A stretch of 64,000 nucleotides of DNA, from contig ALYF01000010.1 of NCBI GenBank assembly GCA_000293845.2, positions 1 through 64,000 on the forward strand, read 5' to 3'. The DNA comes from an alpha proteobacterium IMCC14465 (GTDB taxonomy: Bacteria > Pseudomonadota > Alphaproteobacteria > RS24). Shown here in pieces: positions 17,212 to 26,498 of this stretch. Within the stretch, counting starts at the first letter, position 1. Each line of letters starts with the position of its first letter. The notes under the pieces were generated by a model that was not told the origin of the DNA, made no database searches, and saw only the letters and a program-made list of their open reading frames with translations. Position numbers and translations under genes: made by a program.

Positions 17212-18361
17212 TTGCACTGCCTCTTGGTTCTTTGGGCATGCCCAAAGCGCGTTCGGAAATAATATTCCGCTGAATTTGGTTCGTGCCTGCGTAAATTGTA
17301 TCTGCACGGGAGAATAAGAAGAGTTTTTGAAGGGGCGAAAGTTCGTCTTCAATTATCTCAGCATCTGCGCCGATAACATCCATTGCCAGTTCACCCAAAT
17401 CTCGATGCCATGTGGCCCAGAAGATTTTGGAGATATAACCTTCTTTGCTGGTGCTGCCATCTTGCGTACCGTTTAGCATGCGGAGCGCATTAAAGCGCAT
17501 GACTTTCAGTCCGGCATGCGCCTCGGCAATACGGCGGCGTAAGGTGGGGTCTTTGGCGCGTCCGTTTTCATTGGCAGTTTTAATGATGAGGTTCAGCTCA
17601 TTTTGGAACATCATTTGTTGACCAAGGGTCGATGCCCCGCGCTCAAAGCCCAGCAATGCCATGGCGATTTTCCAGCCTTCGCCGACATCACCAATCATAT
17701 TTGTGGCGTCGGTTTTAGCTTCCGTGAAATAGACCTCGTTAAATTCTGCCGTTCCGCTTATCTGGTGAATAGGGCGGATTTCTATGCCCGGCTGGTCAAG
17801 CTCGACCAATAAGAAAACAAGACCATCGCGGCCTTTCGAGCCTTCTTCAGCGCGTGCGATAACGAAAATCCAGTCGGATTCATGGGCGAGTGATGTCCAA
17901 ATTTTTTGACCATTAATCACCCAGCTGTCACCGTCTAAGCGGGCCTTGGTTTTAATGTTAGACAGGTCAGAGCCGGCATTGGGTTCGGAATAGCCTTGGC
18001 ACCATAATTCGGTGCCATTTTTGATGCCGGGTAGGAAGCGCTCTTTCTGCGCTTCTGAGCCATAAGCGAGTATTGTCGGTGCCATAAGTGTTTCACCAAT
18101 GTGACCAGCGCGTCCCGGACCACCATGGCGCGCATATTCTTCGTTAAATTCGACAAAATCCATCAAGCTTAAATCGCGCCCACCATATTCTTTGGGCCAT
18201 TGCAGACCAATCCATCCAGCTTCACCGAATTTTTGTTCCCATGCACGGCGTAATTCAGGGGAAGAGTCCTCATCTCCCGGACCACCACGCCAGCGGATTT
18301 GTTCAAATTCGCCGGTTAAGTTCTCCAGCATCCATTGGTTGAGTTCTTCGCGAATACTCAT
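17204..18361 (-). CDS. Acyl-CoA dehydrogenase, FadE large-type subunit
   Basis: A 385-residue acyl-CoA dehydrogenase with family motifs QGYSEPNAGSDLSNIKTKA, INGQKIWTSLAHESDW and IYAGTNQIQRNIISERALG. The position of the MCAD catalytic Glu (YEGT) is Ala. A Glu in GFERGAST lies where isovaleryl-CoA-type enzymes place their base. The ATG at 18361 follows AGGAGAGTGAT; longer frames only read into the next gene. It is adjacent to a second subunit gene (18363), the paired arrangement of heterotetrameric steroid acyl-CoA dehydrogenases in actinobacteria. Confidence 0.88.
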   Translation of the reverse strand: MSIREELNQWMLENLTGEFEQIRWRGGPGDEDSSPELRRAWEQKFGEAGWIGLQWPKEYGGRDLSLMDFVEFNEEYARHGGPGRAGHIGETLMAPTILAYGSEAQKERFLPGIKNGTELWCQGYSEPNAGSDLSNIKTKARLDGDSWVINGQKIWTSLAHESDWIFVIARAEEGSKGRDGLVFLLVELDQPGIEIRPIHQISGTAEFNEVYFTEAKTDATNMIGDVGEGWKIAMALLGFERGASTLGQQMMFQNELNLIIKTANENGRAKDPTLRRRIAEAHAGLKVMRFNALRMLNGTQDGSTSKEGYISKIFWATWHRDLGELAMDVIGADAEIIEDELSPLQKLFLFSRADTIYAGTNQIQRNIISERALGMPKEPRGSANG

Positions 18362-18362
18362 A

Positions 18363-19484
18363 TCACTCTCCTGAGATGTCTGTTGTGTTTTGCGCCAGAC
18401 CAATTTGATCTGCAAGCATTTGGAAACCGTCTTCGGAAGATGTAAAGAGGGCGCGGTTGCCGCGGGCGCGTTTGAAAAAATAGTGCAGGGGATATTCCCA
18501 TGTGAAGCCAATGCCGCCATGCATCTGAATGGCGTCGCCTGCAATTTTGAAATAAGCTTCGGCGGCATAATTTTTAGCAATTAATGAAGCTTCAAATTTT
18601 GCTACAGGGTCATCATCCAAATCAGGGGATGCGGCGAAATATGACGCCGAGCGTGCGCTTTCAAGAGCAATGAACATATCCGCGCATTTATGCTTTACCG
18701 ATTGGAAGCTTCCGATTTGTCTGCCGAATTGAACCCGTTGATTGGCATAATCCAGTGTCATATCCAAGCATCGTTGCCCGCCGCCGACACATTCTGCCGC
18801 CAAGGCGCCATGAGCAATCTGAAGAATTTGTGAAAAAGCGGTATTATCCGTTTTGCCTATCGCTTGCCCATCAGACAGGGCAACATTCTCAAAGAATACT
18901 TTTGCCTGACTTCGGGTCGGGTCTATGGAGGCAAAAGGCGTTACGCTTAACCCTGCCGTATTCGGGCTGTAGCCCGTCAACGCAACATTGTTATCTTCAT
19001 CATAAGCCGCCACCAAAATAAGATCCGCATGCGCTGCATCTGTTGCAGGTGAGACAACGCCGCTTAGTGCGCCATTTTTAAGTGTTAGTTGATTGCGACC
19101 ATCGAGAACAGAAATAATAATGTCGCCACTGGCAATCTTGCTCAGTAAATCCGCTTTGTCATCTTCGCTAGCAAAGGCCTCAATCATATCTGCGCCTAGC
19201 ACACAGGTTGAGAAAAATGGCGCACTGAAAAGCGTATAGCCGGTTTCTTCCATAATCACTGTGCGGCCTAACAGCCCCATGCCTGCGCCGCCATATTGTT
19301 CGGCTATGCTGATACCCGCCATGCCTTGATCACGGGCGAAGCCTTCCCAAGCGGTGCGGTCAAACCCCTGACCTTCCTTGGCGACACGGTGCAGGGTTTT
19401 CCCGCCATCTTCCCAATCAGACAACCAGCCTTTAACGGCCTCGCGGATCATGTCGTGATCTTCCTGAAATGGAAATGACGGCAT
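18363..19484 (-). CDS. Acyl-CoA dehydrogenase, partner subunit
   Basis: A 373-residue acyl-CoA dehydrogenase-like protein. It has the N-terminal helical domain (EDHDMIREAVKGWLSDW, FARDQGMAGISIAEQYGGAGMGL), a short beta domain and C-terminal RVQFGRQIGSFQSVKHKCADM and MHGGIGFTWEYPLHYFFKRAR motifs. It is shorter and more diverged than the partner at 17204, as expected for the second subunit of an alpha2beta2 enzyme. One base separates the two genes, so co-translation is likely. The specific CoA-ester substrate is not known. Confidence 0.85.
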   Translation of the reverse strand: MPSFPFQEDHDMIREAVKGWLSDWEDGGKTLHRVAKEGQGFDRTAWEGFARDQGMAGISIAEQYGGAGMGLLGRTVIMEETGYTLFSAPFFSTCVLGADMIEAFASEDDKADLLSKIASGDIIISVLDGRNQLTLKNGALSGVVSPATDAAHADLILVAAYDEDNNVALTGYSPNTAGLSVTPFASIDPTRSQAKVFFENVALSDGQAIGKTDNTAFSQILQIAHGALAAECVGGGQRCLDMTLDYANQRVQFGRQIGSFQSVKHKCADMFIALESARSASYFAASPDLDDDPVAKFEASLIAKNYAAEAYFKIAGDAIQMHGGIGFTWEYPLHYFFKRARGNRALFTSSEDGFQMLADQIGLAQNTTDISGE

Positions 19485-19489
19485 AGGCT

Positions 19490-20368
19490 TTAACTCCCGT
19501 AAACTTTTTGGGCTGGCGGTGTAATCTCGATTAACTCACGGAGTACCGCTTCGATTTCTTCTGGTTCGTAACGTGCTTCTTTATCTTTAATCGGGCCGGT
19601 TTTATAGCCGTCAGCAATAGATAGTTTTCCGCCAAAGGACTCGAAGCAATAGCCATTAATATCTGCTGACTGTGAACTGCAGAGATAGACAATGAGAGGG
19701 GCGACATTTGCCGGGTCGAATTTATCGAAACTGCCATCTTCAGGCACTTTCATCATTTCGGCAAAGACCTCTTCTGTCATACCTGTACGGCCTTGCGGGG
19801 CAACCGAATTTGCGGTGATGCCATAACGGGCCAGCTCGGCAGATTGGTTGAGGGTTAGTGTCAATATCCCACCCTTTGCGGCTGCATAATTGGTCTGCCC
19901 AACTGAACCTTGCAGTCCCGCGCCGGAACTGGTGTTGATAATCCGCGCATCGGGGTTCTCCCCATTTTTGGATTTTTCACGCCAGTATTTTGCGGCATGA
20001 GAGGAGAGGCAGAAATGCCCTTTTAGATGCACGCGTATGACAGCGTCCCAGTCATCCTCACTGAGCGAGGTGAACATGCGGTCTCTATTATTACCTGCAT
20101 TATTCACCACGGCATGCACATCGCCAAAACGTTCAATGGTGGCTGCTAGAATTTTGCCTGCCGAGGCGTAGTCCGTAATGTCATCGAGATTAACAATCGC
20201 CTGACCACCTGCATCATTAATGATTTTGACAGTGTCGGCGGCTGTGTCAGCATTAATGTCATTAACCACGACATTGGCTCCCGCCGCTCCGAGCGCGATG
20301 GCATAGGCGCGGCCTAAGCCGCCACCTGCGCCTGTGATGATTATTGTTCTATTGTCACATAAGCCCAT
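19490..20368 (-). CDS. SDR family 3-hydroxyacyl-CoA dehydrogenase-like protein
   Basis: A 292-residue SDR with TGAGGGLG, VNNAGNNRD and YAAAK motifs. A C-terminal extension of about 35 residues (KDKEARYEPEEIEAVLRELIE) resembles the hydroxyacyl-CoA dehydrogenase domain of type 2 multifunctional enzymes. The likely step is oxidation of a 3-hydroxyacyl-CoA before thiolysis. It lies 2 bp from the thiolase gene, which fits that role. Confidence 0.8.
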   Translation of the reverse strand: MGLCDNRTIIITGAGGGLGRAYAIALGAAGANVVVNDINADTAADTVKIINDAGGQAIVNLDDITDYASAGKILAATIERFGDVHAVVNNAGNNRDRMFTSLSEDDWDAVIRVHLKGHFCLSSHAAKYWREKSKNGENPDARIINTSSGAGLQGSVGQTNYAAAKGGILTLTLNQSAELARYGITANSVAPQGRTGMTEEVFAEMMKVPEDGSFDKFDPANVAPLIVYLCSSQSADINGYCFESFGGKLSIADGYKTGPIKDKEARYEPEEIEAVLRELIEITPPAQKVYGS

Positions 20369-20370
20369 AT

Positions 20371-21522
20371 TTAGAGCCTTTCAATGATGGTCACATTAGC
20401 CACACCACCACCTTCACACATGGTTTGCAGACCATAACGCCCGCCTGTGCGCTCAAGTTCATTGAGCAGGGTCGCCATGAGTTTTGTGCCCGTTGCGCCA
20501 AGTGGATGACCCAGCGCAATTGCGCCGCCATTCACATTGGTTTTCTCATGCGGATAGCTGGTTTCTTTCAGCCAAGCCATAGGCACCGGGGCAAAAGCCT
20601 CGTTAATCTCGACGAGGTCAATATCATCCAGTGACATGCCGGTTTTCTTCAACGCATATTCCGTAGCAGGAATAGGGGCTGTCAGCATGAAAATCGGGTC
20701 ATCACCGCGGACACTCATATGATGAATACGGGCGCGCGGCTTCAGATTATATTTTTTAACGGCATCTTCAGAAGCCAATAACATGGCTGATGCGGCATCG
20801 GATGTCTGACTGGAAATACCTGCATGGATGCGTCCGCCTTCTTGAATTGGCTCTAGGGTCGCCATTTTTTCCATTGTGGTATCGCGTCTGACGGTCTCGT
20901 CCATATCGAGGCCGTTAAACGACACAACCTCATTGTCAAAGCGGCCTTCATCAATTGCGTTTGCGGCTCTCTGGTGACTGGCGAGCGCATAAGCTTCCAT
21001 CTCTTCTCTGGAAATATCCCATTTTTCAGCAATCAATTCCGCGCCATGAAATTGTGAGACCGGTTCGTGACCATATCGTTTGACCCAGCCTTCTGAGCCT
21101 GAGAACGGATCGTTAAAGCCAAGAGGCTTAGCGAGAACCATGGCGGAACTAATTGGAATTTTTGTCATTGTCTGCACACCGCCAGCAATAACAAGGTCTT
21201 GAACGCCTGCCATAATGCCTTGCGCGGCGAAATGAACAGCTTGCTGCGATGACCCACATTGACGGTCAACGGTCACACCAGGAATGGCTTCGGGCAGTCC
21301 TGCCGTGAGCCAGGCTGTTCGCGCAATATTACCAGCCAGAGGTCCAACCGCGTCAAGACAACCAAAGACGACATCATCATAATCTTCTGCAGGAATATCA
21401 TGCTTATCAACCAGCGTGCGCAGAATAAAAGCGCCAAGATCAGCACCATGCACATCCGCAAGGGTCCCTTTGCGCCGACCTGTCGGTGTGCGGATTGCAT
21501 CAATAATGTAAGCTTCGCCCAT
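20371..21522 (-). CDS. Thiolase (acetyl-CoA acyltransferase), FadA5/FadA6-like
   Basis: A 383-residue thiolase. The nucleophile is C89 in [11 protein letters not shown]. The general-base His is in [11 protein letters not shown], and the second Cys is in MCEGGGVAN near the C-terminus; NEAFAP is also present. The ATG at 21522 follows TAAGGAGAAAATT; an upstream in-frame start at 21573 adds 17 residues without support. It would cleave 3-oxoacyl-CoA esters. In this cluster it is the candidate FadA6/FadA5 counterpart of ring or side-chain degradation. Confidence 0.9.
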   Translation of the reverse strand: MGEAYIIDAIRTPTGRRKGTLADVHGADLGAFILRTLVDKHDIPAEDYDDVVFGCLDAVGPLAGNIARTAWLTAGLPEAIPGVTVDRQCGSSQQAVHFAAQGIMAGVQDLVIAGGVQTMTKIPISSAMVLAKPLGFNDPFSGSEGWVKRYGHEPVSQFHGAELIAEKWDISREEMEAYALASHQRAANAIDEGRFDNEVVSFNGLDMDETVRRDTTMEKMATLEPIQEGGRIHAGISSQTSDAASAMLLASEDAVKKYNLKPRARIHHMSVRGDDPIFMLTAPIPATEYALKKTGMSLDDIDLVEINEAFAPVPMAWLKETSYPHEKTNVNGGAIALGHPLGATGTKLMATLLNELERTGGRYGLQTMCEGGGVANVTIIERL

Positions 21523-21532
21523 AATTTTCTCC

Positions 21533-22519
21533 TTAATAACTAAAAGTTGTTCCCGGACCAAGTTCAGCATCATCCGCTAAAATCAGAGTTTCGAGAATAT
21601 TAATATGATGATTGCGGTCTCCCCATTCACCGCAAAGCGCCCATGCGCGTTTCATGAACATGTGCAAACTAACTTCAAACGTATAACCCATCCCACCATG
21701 AACTTGAATGGCTGTTTCTGCGGCTAACATCGCTGTATCTATGGCAGAGATTTTGGCTTGATGCACGCAGCGACCCATTTGTGAGGCGGCGAGTTGAACA
21801 ATCGGGCGGGTGAATTCAATTTGCGTATGTACATTCGCTAGCTGATGTTTAATGGCTTGAAACGACCCGATTTGCTTTCCGAATTGTTCACGGTCTTTGG
21901 CATAGTCCACAGACAGAGTGACCATGCGCTTTGACAGACCGCAGAGAAAGGCCGCATTGAGAATTGTGCCGCGTTGGTCAATCTCATCCAGCCCGTCGCC
22001 AGCCTGTGAAATTTTAAATAGCTTGCGTAGTGGGTCGATAGATTTCAACGGGGTGAGGGTAACATTATTTTTATCAATCAGACGCGCTTTGCCGCCTTCA
22101 CCAATCAGAAACATATCTGCTTCATCTGCATGGCTAACCATACCGGACAAACCGTTAACGGGCAGGACTTTAAGCGCGCCGGAAACCACGCCGTTTAATT
22201 CGTCCGTTGCCCCCATCTCGGCGAGAACAGGTACGCTAATGCCTGCCATGTCGATAAGCGGTTCAGTGAGAGCAACATTGCCGGCCATTTCAGCGATAGC
22301 CGCCATGACAGAGAAATCCTGTGCCAGCCCGCCATTATCTTCGGGCGCCATGAGACCCAATAGTCCCAATTCAGCAAAATTATCCCATAAAGAAGGTGTG
22401 GTATCAGATGTATCAGTCTCCAGAAACTGACGCATATACTCAACTGTATGCTCGCCGGTAAAGAAGCCGTCCGCCGCGTCAATGAGTTCTTGTTGGTCTG
22501 ACGTGTAAATTAAATTCAT
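21533..22519 (-). CDS. Acyl-CoA dehydrogenase, short partner subunit
   Basis: A 328-residue acyl-CoA dehydrogenase-like protein, short for the family (about 380). The N-terminal segment (YTSDQQELIDAADGFF, LGLLGLMAPEDNGGLAQDF) and C-terminal REQFGKQIGSFQAIKHQLANVH and VHGGMGYTFEVSLHMFMKRA motifs are intact, while the middle domain is reduced. The ATG at 22519 fits; the frame to 22681 reads into the neighbour. It is paired with the gene at 22530, probably as the second subunit of a heteromeric enzyme. Confidence 0.85.
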   Translation of the reverse strand: MNLIYTSDQQELIDAADGFFTGEHTVEYMRQFLETDTSDTTPSLWDNFAELGLLGLMAPEDNGGLAQDFSVMAAIAEMAGNVALTEPLIDMAGISVPVLAEMGATDELNGVVSGALKVLPVNGLSGMVSHADEADMFLIGEGGKARLIDKNNVTLTPLKSIDPLRKLFKISQAGDGLDEIDQRGTILNAAFLCGLSKRMVTLSVDYAKDREQFGKQIGSFQAIKHQLANVHTQIEFTRPIVQLAASQMGRCVHQAKISAIDTAMLAAETAIQVHGGMGYTFEVSLHMFMKRAWALCGEWGDRNHHINILETLILADDAELGPGTTFSY

Positions 22520-22529
22520 GCCGATGCTC

Positions 22530-23687
22530 TTATTGCCTTGGAAGACCGAGAACGCGCTCGGCAAGAATATTGCGTTGAATTTCATTTGTGCCGGCATAGA
22601 TAGGACCGGCAAGGCTGAACATATAACCATCCAACCATCTGCCATTCTCAATCGCGCCGTCGCCTTCTTCCAGTTCGGCATGCATGCCCATAATTGTCAT
22701 GGCTGTGCGGTGCATGGCACGGTCCATCTCAGACCAGAAAATCTTATTTGCGCTGGCCTCGGAGGATATGGACGCGCCGCTATCAACCTGCGCGACAAGG
22801 GCATACGTGGCGGCGGTGAATCTTTCCGTATCGCCCCATGCCTGAAGGACTTGCTCTTTAATGCCGGAAGAAAGACGATTGGCGTTTTGCTTGTATAGTT
22901 TCACCAGCCTTGCGGCGGCGGCCTGAAAGCGTGCGGGCGAGCGAAGCAAAAGACCTCTCTCAAATCCAGCCGTTGCCATGGCCACGCCCCAGCCGCCATT
23001 TTCAGGACCTAGAAGATTCTCGACGGGGACACGCACCTCGTCAAAAAATAGCTCGGCAAAACCGGGGTCGCCATCCAATTGGGCAATCGGGCGCACTGTC
23101 AGGCCGGGGCTGTCGAGTGGCACGAGGATTTTAGATAGGCCGTGATGTCGGCTGCTTTCAGGGTCGGTTCTGAACAGGCCAAAACACCAATCGGCAAATA
23201 CAGCGCGTGATGACCAGATTTTCTGTCCGGAGATGACATATTCATCGCCATCGCGCACAGCCTTACTTCGGATAGCTGCCATATCGCTGCCTGCGCCGGG
23301 TTCTGACCATGCCTGCGCCCAGATTTCATCTCCCGCCGCCATAGGCTTCAAGAAGCGTTCTTTCTGTGCGTCTGTGCCATATTCCATAATGGTCGGGCCG
23401 AGCAAGAAAATACCATTTTGGCTCACCCTTAAAGGCGCGTCAGCGCGGTAATATTCTTCTTCAAAAATCAACCAATCGGTGAGGCTACATCCGCGCCCAC
23501 CAAATTCTTCAGGCCATGTGACCATGCCCCAATTTCCGGCATGAAGCTTGCGCTCCCAGTCGCGGTGAAGGTCAAACCCTTCTTGCGTATCGAGAGAGGG
23601 GAGGCGGTCATTCGGCACATTGGCACTCAGCCAGTCTCTGACTTCCTGGCGAAAGCCGTTTTGTTCATCTGAAAATACAGCGTCCAT
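22530..23687 (-). CDS. Acyl-CoA dehydrogenase, FadE large-type subunit
   Basis: A 385-residue acyl-CoA dehydrogenase with WSEPGAGSDMAAIRSKAV, ISGQKIWSSRAVFADW and IYAGTNEIQRNILAERVLGLP motifs. As in the protein at 17204, the MCAD-type catalytic Glu is Ala (YAGT) and AGFERG offers the alternative Glu. Its stop is 10 bp before the start of the partner subunit at 22519, and its ATG overlaps the crotonase stop by one base. Part of an apparent single transcript. Confidence 0.88.
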   Translation of the reverse strand: MDAVFSDEQNGFRQEVRDWLSANVPNDRLPSLDTQEGFDLHRDWERKLHAGNWGMVTWPEEFGGRGCSLTDWLIFEEEYYRADAPLRVSQNGIFLLGPTIMEYGTDAQKERFLKPMAAGDEIWAQAWSEPGAGSDMAAIRSKAVRDGDEYVISGQKIWSSRAVFADWCFGLFRTDPESSRHHGLSKILVPLDSPGLTVRPIAQLDGDPGFAELFFDEVRVPVENLLGPENGGWGVAMATAGFERGLLLRSPARFQAAAARLVKLYKQNANRLSSGIKEQVLQAWGDTERFTAATYALVAQVDSGASISSEASANKIFWSEMDRAMHRTAMTIMGMHAELEEGDGAIENGRWLDGYMFSLAGPIYAGTNEIQRNILAERVLGLPRQ

Positions 23688-24445
23688 TATTCATCCCCAA
23701 AATCGGCAGCCTTGCCGGTCTCAACAAAAGCGTCACGGGATTTCTGGCTGTCCTCATGCATATACATTTCAAAAGTAAAGCCCTGTTCCCAGCGATAGGA
23801 TGCATCCACGTCAAAAGGCTCAATGCCGTTTAATGCCTGTTTAGCAATCCGAAGGGCGTCGCGGCTCTTGCCAGCAACAAGCGCGGCAAGTTTATGTGCT
23901 TCTTCTTCCAGTTTGTCGCGCGGAACAACATTTTCTATTCCGCCAAGGCGATGCATTTCTTGTGCTGTGATTTGCCCGCCAGTTAAGAATGCCGAGCGCA
24001 CTTTTGTCAGCGGTATCATTCTTTGTAAATGTGACGCGCCGCCCATAGCACCACGGTCAATTTCGGGTAATGAGAAAAAGCAATCATCTGATGCAATAAC
24101 AATATCTGATGCACCACACATGCCGATGCCGCCGCCAATCACAAAACCATGCGGCGCAGAAATCACCGGCATCTCGCAATGGTGAATGGCTTTAAAAGTT
24201 TCATAATTGCCTTTATTAACCTCGACAATTGCTGCGCTGTCTGCGGCAAGTTCCTTAATATCAACACCGGCGCAAAAGCCTTTACCTTCAGCACGGATAA
24301 GAAGAACGCGCACATCTTGTCGCTTGCCTAAATCTGTGATGATGGCGGGTAGTTCGTTCCATGTCTGGCTGTTAAACGCATTGACGGGTGGGTGATCAAG
24401 CACTAGCTCGGCAATATTGTCGGCGACATTTACATTGATAGGCAT
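23687..24445 (-). CDS. Enoyl-CoA hydratase/isomerase family protein (EchA20 candidate)
   Basis: A 252-residue crotonase. The oxyanion-hole segments are GKGFCAGVDIKEL and FVIGGGIGMCGASDIVIAS. In the actinobacterial HIP pathway a crotonase (EchA20) hydrolyses ring D in a cluster with ipdC and fadE genes; this gene directly precedes an IpdC-like gene in the same order of functions. Plain hydratase activity is the alternative. The start overlaps the following gene by one base. Confidence 0.8.
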   Translation of the reverse strand: MPINVNVADNIAELVLDHPPVNAFNSQTWNELPAIITDLGKRQDVRVLLIRAEGKGFCAGVDIKELAADSAAIVEVNKGNYETFKAIHHCEMPVISAPHGFVIGGGIGMCGASDIVIASDDCFFSLPEIDRGAMGGASHLQRMIPLTKVRSAFLTGGQITAQEMHRLGGIENVVPRDKLEEEAHKLAALVAGKSRDALRIAKQALNGIEPFDVDASYRWEQGFTFEMYMHEDSQKSRDAFVETGKAADFGDE

Positions 24446-24448
24446 GCT

Positions 24449-25519
24449 TTAATTTCCACTCTTTGATTTAATATTTGTGTTTTGGAGGCGCTCTTGTGCA
24501 TCGGCCATAATCGTGTCGATAATATCGCCAGCACTCGGCAGGTCGTTAATCAAACCGGCAACTTGACCGCTCGGTAACACACCTTTATCGGGATTGCCGT
24601 CAACCATGGCCTTTTGAATGATAATCGGCGCATTCGCTGCCATCAGAGTTTGACCAAGAGTGAGGTCTGTGCCGGATGCCATTTTCCATGCCGTCTTAAC
24701 GGTCTCAAGCATGCTCATTTCCGACTGCGCTTTGAATTTAAATCCATTCACCATGGCGCGGAAAAGCATGCCAAGCGATGACGCATTTTCGAGGTCTTGC
24801 AAAGTTGAATTCATCACCATGCGCTGGGGCAGGCCATCAAGTTTTGTAGAGACGGGAATTTTTGTGACTTCGGCATCTAGATAAGCCTGTTTGGTCGCCG
24901 GTGGCACAGGGCTTTCAGCGCTCATCATAAAGCGTGTACCCATAGCAATCCCGTCAGCACCAAAGGCAAGTGCAGCGGCAAGACCCCGCCCGTCGCGGAA
25001 ACCACCACAGGCCACAACAGGGACATCAAGATTATAATCCAGCACTTGCGCCAGCAGAAGCCAGGTTGGGGTATAGCCCGTATGACCACCACCTTCTTGC
25101 CCCTGACAAACCAAAATATCCGCGCCCATTTCAACTGCTTTAGGGGCGTGCTTTCCAGCGCCGATTGTTGGTACGCATTTAATCCCAGCGGCTTTCACCT
25201 TGTCGATAACTTTTGCTGAAGGCGCACGCCCATAGGAAACTGCGGCGACTTTATAATCGATACACATATCGATGATTTTATCTACATCCTTCTGGAAGGA
25301 GTGAAAGTTAACGCCGAACGGATGGTCACCCGATTGCTTGATTGATTTAATTTCGGCTTCACATTCTTCGGCACTCATGACGGCGGCGGCAAGAAAACCA
25401 AATCCGCCACCACGAATAGAGGCTTTCACGAGTTGCGAGGTCGCAACCCACCCCATCGCTGTTTGAATGACGGGCGCTTGGCATCCCAGTGCTTTTGTGA
25501 GGCGAGTTTCAAGGGGCAT
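24449..25519 (-). CDS. Nitronate monooxygenase-family flavoprotein, IpdC-like
   Basis: A 356-residue FMN protein of the 2-nitropropane dioxygenase family, with VIQTAMGWVATSQLV at the start, GVNFHSF, and the FMN/phosphate-binding QGQEGGGHTGY and GFRDGRGLAAALAFGADGIAMGTRF segments. IpdC of steroid degraders belongs to this family and reduces a HIP-derived enoyl-CoA. The neighbours (crotonase, acyl-CoA dehydrogenases, HsaCDA) strongly favour IpdC over nitronate oxidation. The ATG at 25519 is used; the upstream part of the frame overlaps the next gene. Confidence 0.8.
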   Translation of the reverse strand: MPLETRLTKALGCQAPVIQTAMGWVATSQLVKASIRGGGFGFLAAAVMSAEECEAEIKSIKQSGDHPFGVNFHSFQKDVDKIIDMCIDYKVAAVSYGRAPSAKVIDKVKAAGIKCVPTIGAGKHAPKAVEMGADILVCQGQEGGGHTGYTPTWLLLAQVLDYNLDVPVVACGGFRDGRGLAAALAFGADGIAMGTRFMMSAESPVPPATKQAYLDAEVTKIPVSTKLDGLPQRMVMNSTLQDLENASSLGMLFRAMVNGFKFKAQSEMSMLETVKTAWKMASGTDLTLGQTLMAANAPIIIQKAMVDGNPDKGVLPSGQVAGLINDLPSAGDIIDTIMADAQERLQNTNIKSKSGN

Positions 25520-25523
25520 ATTA

Positions 25524-26435
25524 TCAATCTTGCTCTTTTTTCTTGTTGGAATCGGCCATTTTTTTACCGTCAAAACCAGCAATATAATCGCCGGTTACAA
25601 TGCTGTTTTGAGCATGGGCAAAATGATGCATTGCATAAATACCGTCCATGGCATTTTTCTTATTCTGAAGATTCTCAACATGGTTGCAGGCTTGTTTAAC
25701 CAGCAGGGCGGCAAGGCGCGGCTGGGTGGCAATCTTCAGAGCAGTCTCGGTGACATTCGCCGCCAAGTCATCTACTGGCACAACGCGGTTAATCATACCT
25801 GCTGATAAGGCGCGGTCTGCTGACCAACGCTCGCCGAGAAGAAGAAATTCTTTCGCCATGCGTACATTCAACTCATAAGGGTGTGCAAAATATTCAACAC
25901 CGGGAAAGCCCATTTGCACAACAGGGTCTTGGAAGAAGGCTGTGTCGGAAGCGATGATTAAATCGCATACCCAAGCAAGCATCAGCCCGCCAGCGATACA
26001 GCCACCATGTATTTGGGCGATTGTCGGCTTTGGAATTTCACGCCAGCGATTGCAAAAGCCGAGATAGACTTCAGATTCACGGATAAAGGCTTTTTCAGCG
26101 CCGGGTTTATTGTCGTGATTATAAATCATGGTGCGGCGGTCATCGCGACCAATGGTGAAATCTCTGCCAGGCGTTCCAATATCGTGACCTGCAGAAAAAT
26201 GCTTACCATTGCCTTTCAGCACAATCACTTTCACCCCATCATCACCAACGGCTTTGTAAAAAGCATCATCCAGCGCATAAAGCATCTGGCTGTTCTGGCT
26301 GTTATGATAGGTCGGGCGGTTCAGCGTGATATAGGCGACCTTATCGATTACCTCGTAAAGAATCGGGTTTTCTTCTTCATAAACGACTTCTTTTTCTTCA
26401 CGCGGGACGGTTTCATTTTCGTCTATCTGGCTCAT
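25524..26435 (-). CDS. Enoyl-CoA hydratase/isomerase family protein
   Basis: A 303-residue crotonase, longer than usual because of a charged N-terminal extension rich in Glu (about residues 1-25) and a Lys-rich tail. The CoA-binding and oxyanion segments are GKHFSAGHDIG and IAQIHGGCIAGGLMLAWVCDLIIAS. It lies 4 bp from the IpdC-like gene. It probably hydrates an enoyl-CoA of the pathway; the exact step is not determined. Confidence 0.8.
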   Translation of the reverse strand: MSQIDENETVPREEKEVVYEEENPILYEVIDKVAYITLNRPTYHNSQNSQMLYALDDAFYKAVGDDGVKVIVLKGNGKHFSAGHDIGTPGRDFTIGRDDRRTMIYNHDNKPGAEKAFIRESEVYLGFCNRWREIPKPTIAQIHGGCIAGGLMLAWVCDLIIASDTAFFQDPVVQMGFPGVEYFAHPYELNVRMAKEFLLLGERWSADRALSAGMINRVVPVDDLAANVTETALKIATQPRLAALLVKQACNHVENLQNKKNAMDGIYAMHHFAHAQNSIVTGDYIAGFDGKKMADSNKKKEQD

Positions 26436-26498
26436 ATTTTAGCCCTTTCCGATATTCTATATGACGACACTTAATTTGGTAGTGTCCTAATTGGTTAA

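Noticed and set aside
24449-25519. Nitronate monooxygenase as the true role of the IpdC-like gene
   Set aside because: The fold fits, but the position between steroid-type crotonases and acyl-CoA dehydrogenases favours IpdC; no nitroalkane genes are nearby.
26465-26485. GACACT...AGTGTC inverted repeat after hsaC as a terminator
   Set aside because: The arms are only 6-7 bases with a mismatch and no T tract on the minus strand; transcription probably continues into the crotonase gene.
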